A stretch of DNA of 64,000 bases from Portunus trituberculatus (lineage: Eukaryota > Arthropoda > Malacostraca > Decapoda > Portunidae). The stretch covers positions 14,299,667 to 14,363,666 of the forward strand of contig NC_059302.1 in assembly GCF_017591435.1 (NCBI RefSeq), read 5' to 3'. Below the pieces are notes generated by a model. It was given only the letters and a program-made list of their open reading frames with translations, searched no databases and was not told where the DNA came from. Positions 53,641-64,000 of this stretch are shown here, in pieces. A program made the translations under genes and the position numbers. Numbering within the stretch: the first letter of the stretch is position 1; each line of letters opens with the position of its first letter.

Positions 53641-54277
53641 ACATGGTCTTCCCATCAAACATGCCTACCACTCTTGTTAAAATGTAGTCTCAGCTATTGC
53701 ATTTCTACATTTTTTTTTTGTAAGGAAAAGTGCCAGCCAAGGGGAAAAAAAAGAAAAGATGAAAAAAAAGGCCCACTTGAGTGCTGGCTCTCTAAAAAGT
53801 GGAATAACGTCAGCCAAAATTAGGGAGCAAATGCCTCGATACCTCCCTCTTAAAAGAAGACAAGTCGTAGGAATTTGGAAATACAGATGCAGGGAGGGAG
53901 TTCCAGAGTTTACCACTGAAAGGTATGAATGATCAAGAGTACTGGTTAACTCTTGTGTTAGAGAGTTGGACAGAATAGGGATGAGAGGAAGAAGAAAGCC
54001 TTGTGCAGCGAGGCCACAGGAGGAGAGGAGGCATGCAGTTTACAAGATCAGTAGAACAGTGAGCATGAAAATAGCAATAAAAGATAGAAGGAGATGCAAC
54101 ATTTCAGCAGTGAGAAAGAGGCTGAAGACAGTTAGTCAGAGAAGGGGAGTTGATGAGATGAAAACTTTTCATTCCACCCTATCTAGTAAAACTGCGTGAC
54201 TGGAACCCCCGCCCCCCCAAACATGCAAAGAGTACTCCATACACGGGTGGATAAGGCCCTTATACAGAGTAAATTAA

Positions 54278-55074
54278 CCCCTTCCTTACCGCAGTCACCC
54301 CCCGATGTAAACAAAGCGTTCCCCTCCTATACCGCAGGCCCCTGCCCGTGCGCACGTGCCTCACGGCCAGATCTACACATTATATTTCTTTCTAACTCAG
54401 TGTTATGTACTTTTTTCTAAACATATTTTTGTCATTTTATTAATAAAAGAAAACGTAAACATAATCATAAATTGTGCACTAATCATAAATTCAGCACCAC
54501 ACACTCTGCACCTGGTGAGGGTGGCCCTGAGGCAGTCATAACTAGGCTGCTCCCCCTCACTTGCCGAGAGGGTTTCAACACTGCTGTCACTATCACTCTC
54601 TCCTATTTCTTTTCAGGATCATAGTCTGAATCATATTCATCTGGAGAGTCTTCCAGTATATCCTCACTATCTGTCTCATAATTATGATAATCCTCATCGC
54701 TGCTACGAAGCAGACGCCATTATCTCTAATTAGGTAGAGGCAATAGAACAGTTTCACCACGGCCGATACTAGAGAACTGATGTTCTTGGGGGGACTGTGG
54801 GAATAATATATGTCAAAGAATAGTGATTGGCTTTATAGTTTATGCATGAAAAATTAACTCCGATATTGATTGGCTAGTGGGGGGGATGGTTTTGTTACGC
54901 TGGGGTGGCTAAAAATAACGCCTCCAGTGTTTGTTTGTTTATAGTGAACCAAGTGGAGCATGAAAAAGGCAAAATCCGCACTCAGGCCACGGTTATACAC
55001 AGAAATGTATTTGTGTGGTACGCACGCACGGCGGCGGCATCTTGCGGTACCATGAGGTCGCGGTATGGAAGGGG
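54278..55074. mobile_element. 797-bp TTAA-type non-autonomous DNA element in LINE J3
   Basis: The left end CCCCTTCCTTACCGC (54278) follows TTAA (54274-54277). The right end GCGGTATGGAAGGGG (55060-55074) is its inverse with one mismatch and is followed by TTTG, a decayed or lost TTAA. Short CCC-starting TIRs and TTAA are typical of piggyBac-like MITEs. Different TIR from the 9580 element. No transposase frame. Confidence 0.75.
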
Positions 55075-56015
55075 TTTGAATAATGCGGGTGACAGGACAG
55101 AACCCTGAGGAACTTCGATATTAATAGATTTAGGAGAAGAACAGTGGCGTACAGCACAAAAAGTCTTGAGATAAAGGTATGGAAGGGGTTAATGAGTTTT
55201 GAAATCAAAGCTTTATGCCAGACTCTATCAAAAGCTTTTGATATGTCTAATGCTACAGCAAAAGTTTCACCAAAATCTCTAGAAGAGGATGACCAAGACT
55301 CAGTAAGGAAAGCCAGAAGATCACCAGTAGAAGCCATACTAGCGATCAGATAGAAGATTGTGAAATGACAGATGTTTGAGAATCTTCCTATTCAGGATAG
55401 ATTCAAAAACTTTAGACAAGCAAGAGATTAAAGCTATAGGACGGTAGTTTGAGGGATTAGAACGGTCACCCTTTTAGGAACAGGCTGAATGTAGGCAAAC
55501 TTCCAGCAGGAAGGAAAGGTAGAAGTAGATAGACAAAGTTGGAAGAGTTTGGCCAGGCAAGGTGCAAGCACGGAAGCACAGTTTTTGAGAACAATAGGAG
55601 GGACCCCATCAGGACCATAAGCCTTCCGAGGGTTTAGGCCAGCGAGGGCATGGAAAACATCATTACGAAGAATTTTAATTGTAGACATGAAATAGTCAGA
55701 GGGAGGAGGAGAGGAGGACAAGCCCAGAATCATCCAAGGTGGAGTTGTGAGCAAAGGTTTGAGAGAAGAGTTCAGCTTTAGAGACAGAAGAGATGGCAGT
55801 GGTGCCATCAGGATGAAATAAAGGAGGAAAGATGAAGAAGTGAAGTTATTTGAGATGTTTTTGGCTAGATGCCAGAAGTCTCGAGGGGAGTTTGAGTTTG
55901 AAAGATTTTGACATTTTCTACTTATGAAGGAGTGTTTGGCAAGTTGAAGAACAGACTTGGCATGATTCTGGGCAGAAATATAAAGTGCATGAGATTCAGG
56001 AGATGGAAGACTCAA
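55000..56015 (-). pseudogene. LINE J3 reverse transcriptase
   Basis: Minus strand: ALAGLNPRKAYGPDGVPPIV, FPSCWKFAYIQPVPKRV, a frame break, then FGETFAVALDISKAFDRVWH (motif A, near 55220-55280). The palm region after motif A is deranged by a TIR-like scar at 55176-55192 and by the insert, so motif C is missing. Confidence 0.8.
55176..55192. repeat. Solo TTAA-adjacent TIR scar
   Basis: GGTATGGAAGGGGTTAA repeats the right end of the 797-bp element 100 bp away, followed by an intact TTAA. It may be a remnant of a second, mostly deleted copy. Confidence 0.6.
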
Positions 56016-56266
56016 GTACCTTTTGTGGGCAACCTCTCTATCATGTATAGCACGAGAACAGGCTGAGTTAAACCAAGGTTTAGAAGGTTTAGGTTGAGAA
56101 AAGAATGAGGAATGTACGCCTCCATGCCAGACACTATCACCTCTGTTATGTGTTCAGCACAAAGAGATGGGTCTCTGACACGGAAGCAGTAATCATTCCA
56201 GGGAAAATCAGCATAATAACTCCTGAGGTCCCCCTAACTGGCAGAGGCAAAATGCCAGAGGTACCT

Positions 56267-57025
56267 TTACTTTAGGGGATCCTGTGGAGGGATTGGAGAA
56301 TTAGGACAAGATACAGAGATGAGATTATGATTGGAGGAGCCCAACAGAGATGAAAGGGTGACAGCATATGCAAAAGGATCGGAGGTGAGGAAAATATCAA
56401 GAATGTTGGGTGTGTCTCCAAGACGGTCAGGAATACAAGTAGGGTGTTGCATCAGTTGCTCTAGGTCATGGAGGATAGCAAAGTTGAAGGGTAGTTCACC
56501 AGGGTGGTCAGTGAAGGGAGATAAAAGCCAAAGCTGGTGGTGAACATTAAAATCTCCAGGAATGGAAATCTCTGCAAAAGGGTAGAGGGACAAAATGTCC
56601 TCCACTTTGAAAGTTAAGTAGTCGAAGAATTTACTATAGTCAGAGGAGTTAGGGGAGAGATAAACAGCACAAATGAATTTAGTTTGAGTGACTGTTAAGT
56701 CAAAGCCAGGTAGTGGAAAACTCGGAAGATTCAAGAGCATGGGCACGAGAGCAAGTTAAGTTGTTGCATACATAGACGCAACATCCAGCTTTGGAATGAA
56801 AATGAGAATAAATAGAGAAAGTAGGAGGGAACAGAGAAGGGGCTACTGTCAGTTGCCTCAGATAGCTGTATTTCGGTGAGGAAAAGATGAGGTTTAGCAG
56901 AGGAGAGGTGGTGTTCTACAGATTGAAAATTAAAACTAAGACTGCAAATGTTGCAGAAGTTAATGTAGAAAAAGTTAAGGCAGGTGTCAAGGCATTTGAA
57001 GTCATTATCAAGAGACCTGGGTCTG
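56267..57025 (-). pseudogene. LINE J3 endonuclease
   Basis: Block 56267-56746: FICAVYLSPNSSDYSKFFDY, ISIPGDFNVHHQLWLLSPFT, NILDIFLTSDPFAYAV and LGSSNHNLISVSC, where the usual SSDHN is SSNHN (catalytic Asp changed). The upstream part begins near MGTPINALESPYGEGTK and has several stops. Confidence 0.8.
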
Positions 57026-57440
57026 ACCTGGGGACATTTTTGGTCCCCTCCCCATAAGGGGACTCTAAGGCATTGATTGGAGTTCCCATTTTTCTTTTAG
57101 GTTTTGATTTTCATGTGAAGGGTGTATGTGTGGTAAGAGCATGTAGTTTTGTGTGAAGGAGAGTTGTCTTTAGAGGGCAGGCTGTGACTGCCCCCCTTGA
57201 ATTGTGAGACAAAAAGGGAAACATTCAGCGAGATCACAACTAGCTTTAATGGAAGATTCACAGCATCACCTGAACTAGTGATATTAGATTTCTCTAGGAG
57301 TAAATGTTTGTTTTGGTAGGTGTCTATTACCTCCTCCTGCAAAAAGATATGACAGATGTCTCTCATCATACACCAGTTTTCTCTCTGAGTGCAGTTGCTT
57401 TGGCCTTAGTGGCACTGAATTTACTGAAATAATAGGAAAG

Positions 57441-57662
57441 AAAAGAATATGAAGAAGAAAATGGCTTGAGAAGAGAAAAGCACACCGAAATGATGTTCCT
57501 GTGCAAAATTTCCATCTATAGGCTATGGACAGTGGATGGGAATCAGCAAGACCCAGGCTGATGATATATTAAGCCTTGTAAATATAGTGGAGTAATGCAG
57601 GATGATTTGTTCTATGGTGATGGTGGTGGTTACTATTATTATTATTATTATAATTATTATCA

Positions 57663-57693
<31 letters not shown>

Positions 57694-58120
57694 TATTACT
57701 ATTAATATCATCATCATCATCATCATCATCATTATCATTATTTGTTTAAATTTGTCATGGATATTAAAAGAAATATGTATGTAAAATTGGGGTTGTTCAG
57801 CAAAACCCATCATTGCATATTTTGTATATAGTCTTCAGTAGAGTCAATTTTTGATGAAAATGAGGGAGAAAATATTCTCAACCCTCAATTGGGTTTGTAT
57901 TTTGTTTGTTTTTACAAGATGGGTTGTATCTATAAGGCATTTTTTCTTATACCACAGGTATACCCTATAATGCCTTGTGTGCTTATAGCAGTCTTGACTG
58001 ATAATAATTTTCTTTAAACCTCAAAATCAATATCATTAGGTATACTTGAGCAATAGTTTCTTAAACTGACTTTTGATATTTGCACTGCCACAAATCATCA
58101 AAACCTGCTGTAATTCTTAC
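57441..58120. other. Intronic sequence with an ATT/ATC-rich trinucleotide tract
   Basis: The tract at about 57632-57740 is mostly (ATT)n followed by (ATC)n. No genes. Confidence 0.6.
57632..57740. repeat. (ATT)n/(ATC)n trinucleotide repeat
   Basis: Interrupted ATT units then about seven ATC units. Confidence 0.9.
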
Positions 58121-58253
58121 CTTCATCCCACACTAGGTCAGGATCAGCGCTGGTTTTCTCTGCTCGTTCCTTCAAAATCTTTCTCTTTTCTTCAGCTGCC
58201 TCTAACTGGTTAACCTTATAGAAGTAACGGTGCCAAAACACCACATGTGAAAC
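58121..58253 (-). CDS. BSDC1: BSDC1 exon encoding the end of the BSD domain
   Basis: The minus-strand exon lies between acceptor TTTCAG and donor GAAG/GTAAGA, 133 bp, phase 0 to phase 1. It encodes VSHVVFWHRYFYKVNQLE followed by a basic/acidic helix-like segment and VWDE. The FW-RYFYKV string is the conserved C-terminal helix of the BSD domain (named for BTF2-like factors, synapse-associated proteins and DOS2-like proteins) and closely resembles BSDC1 of other animals. BSDC1 is a poorly characterised, presumably cytosolic protein; no enzymatic role is known to me. The exon continues in frame from 59240-59422. The only unusual feature is the 32.5-kb intron that follows it. Confidence 0.88.
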
Positions 58254-58504
58254 CTGAAACAAAGCCTCTATCAATGACTGTGTTTATATTTATTATATTC
58301 ATATGAAGAACATAAGCTATGTTACATTCCTTGAAATCACAAGATGAGCAAGATAATACAAAAAATTTTCTTACTTATAATTTTTTAATCATATATGATT
58401 TTTTTAATTTCTTTTTTCTTGATAACTAATTCAACATCCCACCTTTTTCCAGCAACTAAACTTCATATGTATATTTCTTTTCTGCTGCATCTATACATAT
58501 ATAT

Positions 58505-58850
58505 CTAGGGAGGCGGTGGCATAGTGGATAAGGTGGTGAGTGTGGGATCGGGCTGACGTCCACGCGTAGGTTCGAATCCCACCACGTACAGCTTTAAAAC
58601 ACTTTGCCATTTGTCGAGTGGTTTAAAGTTACCTACATGTCACCATGATACCCAGGTTCTAGGTGGTTACACTCAAGATGAGCTTGGGCAGTGATATGGG
58701 CCCTAATATGGGTACCACTATAAATAAAATTGCCTGCGCCACTAATGGGCGGAAGCTGAACAGCGCTTCCAATACACTCTTCAAGTGTGCCTACAGGTGC
58801 TATACGCCTTACCGAAAAAAAGGGGGAAAAAAAAAAAAAAAAAAAAATTC
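58505..58850 (+). mobile_element. tRNA-derived SINE (family 1), copy a
   Basis: The tRNA-like head has A box TGGCATAGTGG (58517-58527) and B box GGTTCGAATCC (58569-58579). A body of about 220 bp follows, shared with copy b at 62216, then an A23 tail (about 58824-58846). A Pol III-transcribed, LINE-mobilised element. It lies in the BSDC1 intron upstream of exon 58121-58253, in antisense orientation. Confidence 0.87.
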
Positions 58851-59239
58851 CTACACCACCACAAACTTTCCTTCTTTCTGTTCCCCCAATCATCTCACTC
58901 CAAAACTTATTTTTGCATAGTCTAACCAAAGCACTCTTAAGCAGCTGACAATCTTCCTCTAGATCACCATTTTACTAATTATCTGTTACATTGTGATACA
59001 TGGTAAACAATTTCATTTTCATCTGCATAATAAGTTTCTTGACAAATTTTGTTCATATGGTCTACAACTCATACTATCTGATATCTGCTCAATTATAAGC
59101 TATTTTCTGGTTAGATATTTTGCAACTCATGTTGACAAATTACTTTATGTTATCAAATGCTTTTCAAGACTGCTGTAACTTTAGAGTTTGATAAAAGGTT
59201 TAAATTAAGGAACTTTTTACAACACATCTTAGTGCATAC
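58851..59239. other. Intronic sequence, nothing recognised
   Basis: Short intron segment between BSDC1 exons, AT-rich. Confidence 0.5.
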
Positions 59240-59422
59240 CTGAGCAGGAACAAGAGTGGTGTAATGATGTCTGAGTGGCTGGTTATTAACAAGAAGGTCT
59301 GAGAGTTCTGTCTGACGTGACTCTAAATCAAATGTTGAGAGCCAGGTCTCATACTGTGCCTCCTCTCCTTCAGGGTCAGTTAAATATGTGGCAGCATCTT
59401 GGGACACTGCATATATGGCTGC
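59240..59422 (-). CDS. BSDC1: BSDC1 exon encoding the first part of the BSD domain
   Basis: The minus-strand exon of 183 bp (61 codons, phase 0 to 0) lies between acceptor ACACAG and donor CAG/GTATGC. It reads AAIYAVSQDAATYLTDPEG, then YETWLSTFDLESRQTELSDL and NQPLRHHYTTLVPAQ. This matches the BSDC1 pattern: a short helix with D-ATY, a W-L-F motif, then a leucine-rich helix ending before the next exon's VSH-FWHRYFYKV. The BSD fold is a three-helix bundle, with this exon and the next supplying its conserved hydrophobic and aromatic positions. No defects are seen in this exon. Confidence 0.88.
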
Positions 59423-60347
<925 letters not shown>

Positions 60348-60502
60348 CTGCAGCCTATTTAGTATAACAGGCTGTTGATTGCGAATTACAATTGCCTCCT
60401 GGTCTCCATCATCTGGAGGGGGGGTGAAAACTTCTGCTACATGGTTCAAGAAGCCACTTACACTTTTTTCATTGAATTGGCAGTGCTGTCATCCTCATCC
60501 AG
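60348..60502 (-). CDS. BSDC1: BSDC1 exon upstream of the BSD domain, with a one-base frame break
   Basis: Minus-strand exon between acceptor TACCAG and donor CAG/GTAAAG. Its 3' part reads SGFLNHVAEVFTPPPDDGDQ and ends NRLQ in phase 0, joining cleanly to 59240-59422. Its 5' part reads LDEDDSTANSMKKV in another frame. The two halves are joined at a short A6-G-T-G-T context (around 60465-60472) where one base appears missing: VV-SGFL would be expected, as in other BSDC1 proteins that have an MKK...FL motif here. This is either an assembly/sequencing indel, a real frameshift allele, or a mis-set acceptor; an acceptor 14 bases into the exon (GACAG) would also keep the 3' frame. Upstream exons were not found. 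Confidence 0.75.
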
Positions 60503-60574
60503 CTGGTACGAGAACATAATAGCCATATTATAAACTGTAATAATATAATTCTGATTGGAGCTAGCTAAGAAAAT

Positions 60575-61335
60575 TCAATAATGTTCAATGCTTCACAAAC
60601 TGAATTCCTCCATTAATCATCTCAACACAACTTCCTAGATAACTAACCCCTCTCCTTCAGTAACACTCTACTGAACCTACCATTCTTCTACACTGAACAT
60701 CCTCAATCTGTCCTTTATTTAAAATCTAAACTGGAAACTTTGTATCTCATCTCTTGCTAAAATACCTAGTATAAAGTTAGGAGTTCTGAGTCATCCCTAT
60801 CAGTTTTTCTCATCCTCCCAGCAGCTAACTCTGTACAAGAGCCTTATCTATCCATGAATGATGTATGCTTTATATGTATGGGATTTCCACTCACATCACT
60901 CTTTTAGAAAAGGTGGAACAAAAGCTTTTCAATCTTATCAACTCTTCTCTAACTGACTGGATTCAACCTCTTCTTATTGCCACAATGTTGCATCTCTTGC
61001 AATCTTCTATCATTATTTTAACTCTAACTGCTTTTATGATCTTCCTAACTACATGCCTCCCCTCCTCCCAGTCTCGTGCACATGACCTTCTTTCTCTCAT
61101 TCCTAGTCTGTCCACCTATTTGATTCAAGAATTAACCATTACTCTCAATCATTCATTCCTTTCCCTCATAAACTCTGGAACTTCCTGCCTTCTTCATTGA
61201 CCCTTCCTATGACTTAAACTCTTGCAAAAGGGAACTTTCAAGACAATTATCATTCATTATTTGATCTTTCTCTTTGGAAGTCTCTACAGGAACTGGCATA
61301 AGTGGACCTTTTTTTAATACAACTTTTTGTTGGCC
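60575..61335 (+). mobile_element. LINE J4, old diverged J-type 3' fragment
   Basis: The plus strand resembles the RT C-terminal region of J2: LNILNLSFI-like text near 60690, then SLTDWIQPLLIATMLHLLQS and ELTITLNHSFLSLINSG (60865-61200). It ends GGACCTTTTTTTAATACAAC and GGCCTTGGCCAGTAGCC, like the J2 3' end. Heavily mutated. Confidence 0.7.
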
Positions 61336-61510
61336 TTGGCCAGTAGCCTTCTTGCATATAATTATGTGATATGGTGAGCAGCAAGTGAAATTAATTTTTG
61401 TGGTTGACTGCAATCCATGTAAAAGTGAAACCATAGTAACTGAAACCATGATTTATGGCAGATGACGGTGAGTGAAGTATCTCATATGCAAAATAATAAA
61501 TAATAATACA

Positions 61511-61513
<3 letters not shown>
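61336..61513. other. Intronic sequence, nothing recognised
   Basis: Short spacer between LINE J4 and the trinucleotide block. Confidence 0.5.
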
Positions 61514-61569
<56 letters not shown>

Positions 61570-61572
61570 ATA

Positions 61573-61644
<72 letters not shown>

Positions 61645-61709
61645 TAACAGTAACAATAATAACAATAAAAATAACAATAAAAAATAACAATAATAACAAT
61701 AATAATAAT

Positions 61710-61790
<81 letters not shown>
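61514..61790. repeat. Compound (AGT)n/(AAT)n/(AAC)n trinucleotide repeat
   Basis: AGT units to about 61569, AAT units with interruptions, AAC units about 61710-61749, then AAT units to about 61790. Confidence 0.95.
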
Positions 61791-61792
<2 letters not shown>

Positions 61793-62215
61793 TAAAAATT
61801 AAATAAAATACTACTAGGGTAAGATTAGGGTAAATCAAACATGGAGATGTAACAAACAGCATGCATAGTGTCTGTCCTATCAACAATAAAATAGTTTCCC
61901 AATCAAGTTGAAGGAAGAAAATGGGAGATGGTAGTAGAATATTGTTGATGTTGTTAGGGATTATCACACCAGACAAGATTTTCAATATTTTTGGAATTTA
62001 ATTTTATCTTTTGCACAAATGCTATAGTAATTTGTGATTACCAAAATATTCTGATTGCAATGATATAATTCTTAATAGTAAAAATAACGTATCTACAATG
62101 ATATTGGGGGAGAACAATAGCCAACCAGACACTTCCTCTGCCACCATTAATGTATAAAAAAAAATTTTGTACATAGGGAGCATAACGAATTGGGATGTAC
62201 CGAACTGTTCGGAGT
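61791..62215. other. Intronic sequence, nothing recognised
   Basis: AT-rich; no motif. Confidence 0.5.
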
Positions 62216-62575
62216 TTAGGGAGGCGGTGTCATAGTGGATAAGGTGGTGAGTGTGGGATCAGGCAGACGTCCACGCATAGGTTTGAATCCCACTAAATAG
62301 TGCCTTGAAACTATGCCATTTTTCAAGTGGTTTAAAGTTACCTACATGTCACCAAAGATATACTTGGGTAGTGATATGAGCCCTAATATGGGTACCACTA
62401 TTAATAAAATTGCCTGCACCACTAATAGATGGAAACTGAACAATGCTTCCTATACATACTCTTCAAGTATACCTACAGGCACTAAAGGCCATAGGGAGAA
62501 AAAAAAAATAAATAAATAAAATAAATAAATAAATAAAAAATAAATAAATAAAAATAAATAAATAAATAACCATTA
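62216..62575 (+). mobile_element. tRNA-derived SINE (family 1), copy b
   Basis: Same head and body as copy a: A box TGTCATAGTGG (62228-62238) and B box GGTTTGAATCC (62280-62290), each with one change, then CCCTAATATGGGTACCACTA and an (AAAT)n-rich tail (about 62500-62570) instead of plain polyA. Older or separately tailed copy. Confidence 0.85.
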
Positions 62576-63116
62576 AATACCCAATTCCCTAGTCATGTTC
62601 TAGTGTGCAAATTCAAAGTCTTTTATTTTTGTAATTTAAGTTTCATATTGAAGACTGAAACTTCATTTGTTTTACAGTTGATAATTGATGAAAGAAGTTT
62701 ATTACACATAAAAAGTGGCATAAATACATAAGGCATGAAGTTAAGAATATTACTAGTGCATTCTTCAATTAATATTTCATTTAAAAGTGCCATATTTTGG
62801 TTTCACTCTGTATGATATTAATGTACATATTGGTGTCTGTAGCACCCTCATGCCTTATTCAGAACATCCATTATATAAGGGGGTGATCCGAACAAGTGGT
62901 ACCTTTTGGAAAAAATCTAATTAGTGGATCTTACCTCTTTCATAAATTTTTACAAAAAATACCCCAGATAGGCCTGTATCTATAGTTAGTTGTACTACCA
63001 CCATTTTTCATTTAAGTTGTTTAACATATTTTTGGTGATTATTTATTTCAATAATAGCATGGTTCACCCCCACCTCACTACTTTTACTACTACTATTACT
63101 ACTACTACTAACAGCA
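62576..63116. other. Intronic or upstream sequence, nothing recognised
   Basis: No BSDC1-like exon seen on the minus strand. Confidence 0.5.
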
Positions 63117-63152
63117 ACAATAATAATAATGATAATAATAATAATAATAATG

Positions 63153-63202
<50 letters not shown>
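63117..63202. repeat. (AAT)n trinucleotide repeat
   Basis: About 28 AAT units with a few GAT interruptions. Confidence 0.93.
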
Positions 63203-63204
<2 letters not shown>

Positions 63205-63228
63205 GAAAATCAAACTATACACACAGCC

Positions 63229-63560
63229 TTGGAGGGAACATTACAGTATAAAGGTTTTAACAAAGGGGACATGAACAAAGTTTTTAGGATCAGTAGTGGG
63301 GACAGAACCAGAAATAATTGGTTTAAACTTGAAAAATTCAGGTTTAGGAGAGAAATGGGAAGAAACTGGTTTTCAAACAGAGTAGTTGATGAGTGGAACG
63401 GTCTCAGTGGTCATGTAGTCAGGCCTGAGTCAATAAGGAGCTTTAAAATAGATTAGATAAGTTCATGGATGGGGATGATAGATGGAATTAAGTAGCTTTA
63501 AACACACAGGGACTGTCATGTGTAGGCCTGGCAGCCTCTTGCAGCTTCCCTCTTTTCTTA
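63229..63560 (+). mobile_element. Fragment of another CR1/L2-type LINE (3' end)
   Basis: The plus strand encodes FRREMGRNWFSNRVVDEWNG and VVRPESIRSFKI, the typical C-terminal motif (R-F-NRVVD-WN-LP) after the RT of CR1/L2-group elements. About 90 bp of 3' UTR follows, with GTAGGCCTGGCAGCCTCTTG. Not the P, Q, R or J family. Confidence 0.65.
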
Positions 63561-64000
63561 TGTTGGCTCTTCAGCCTCACAAAATTTTTCTTCATTATTA
63601 TTTTAATGCTTTATTCTTGTGTTCATTCTATTTATGTAATATGTGTTTTATTACTTTAGATAAGAACTGTACATATTTGAATATGATATTTCTTAGTCTT
63701 TATAGGTTTTAGGGGCACAGATGTCAAGGTCTCGAAACACATTGCTATTTTTTCTATTCAATCCAAAGTTAACTACACAATTGTTTGCTCTATAATTAGA
63801 TTTTCAGGAATAACTGTACAATGGGGATTACCTGTATTTATACATTTATACACACAAAAATGTTAGTGCTCCACACTATATGAGAAGAAATGTCATGAAC
63901 TATGACTTTAATTAGGTATGTTTATGGATGTTCTTTATATAAGGTGATGCTTGTTATTGAGTTTTACCAGATCATTCTTTCTAAAGTTACCTATTTCTTT
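63561..64000. other. Sequence to window edge, nothing recognised
   Basis: AT-rich, no coding signal. Confidence 0.5.

Larger units (their letters stand above)
53710..57440 (-). mobile_element. LINE J3, near full-length Jockey-like polyA element, minus strand
   Basis: T-run at 53710-53719, 3' UTR AGTGCCAGCCAAGG, RT 53720-55990, endonuclease about 56020-57020, 5' leader to about 57440 homologous to J2. A 797-bp TTAA-flanked insert sits at 54278-55074, and about 430 bp of LINE sequence present in J1 (between about 6145 and 6570) is missing at that point. Confidence 0.87.

Noticed and set aside
58517..58580. Possible functional tRNA gene
   Set aside because: The same boxes occur again at 62228-62290 with the same long body, so this is a SINE head.
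60540..64000. BSDC1 5' exons
   Set aside because: I looked on the minus strand for the Trp-rich N-terminal pattern of BSDC1 and found nothing convincing, so no exon is called.

Overview
This window looks like intronic DNA from an arthropod nuclear genome, probably a decapod crustacean. The evidence is very long (AT)n and (AC)n microsatellites, dense A-rich non-LTR retrotransposons, pogo/Tigger-type DNA transposons, tRNA-derived SINEs, and a host gene broken into small GT-AG exons. Species cannot be fixed from sequence alone. There are no bacterial-type genes, operons or CRISPR arrays.

Host gene. One conserved gene is visible, on the minus strand: BSDC1 (BSD domain-containing protein 1). Three well supported exons lie at 60348-60502, 59240-59422 and 58121-58253, and a fourth at 25307-25594. 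A fifth candidate runs off the left edge (1-66). Splice phases fit at every join. The intron between 58121 and 25594 is 32.5 kb. The possible next intron is 25.2 kb. Nearly all mobile elements below sit inside these two introns. Upstream (5') exons were not found and may lie beyond 64000.

1-20.4 kb: a patchwork of nested elements. An interrupted TIR element (779-7058) holds LINE P1 (+), which holds a 5'-truncated LINE of another family (J1, -). Then come four short non-autonomous pogo/Tigger-type elements (M1, M4, M2, M3), a fold-back element with a 56-bp perfect palindrome (M5), a decayed but nearly complete Tigger-type transposon with a CENP-B/DDE transposase (16457-19001), and LINE Q1 (-) carrying an 864-bp insert flanked by TTAA. 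The TA-flanked elements mostly sit directly inside (TA)n tracts.

20.4-27.6 kb: quiet intron, one polyA-type LINE (J2, +) and the 25.3-kb BSDC1 exon.

27.6-51.1 kb: the most striking structure. Eleven CR1/L2-like LINE copies from three subfamilies (P, Q, R) stand head-to-tail, all on the minus strand. Their 3' ends (a 15-bp repeat ending in GGTAAATA) run straight into dinucleotide repeats, mostly (AC)n, which in turn abut the 5' or truncated end of the next copy. Several copies share the same disabling mutations.

51-64 kb: a decayed Tc1/mariner transposase, LINE J3 (-) carrying a 797-bp TTAA-flanked insert, two copies of a tRNA-derived SINE, old LINE fragments, trinucleotide repeats and the 5'-proximal BSDC1 exons. 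All LINE and transposon reading frames are broken, so they are called pseudogenes or mobile elements. Coordinates of element ends are read by eye and may be off by a few bases.
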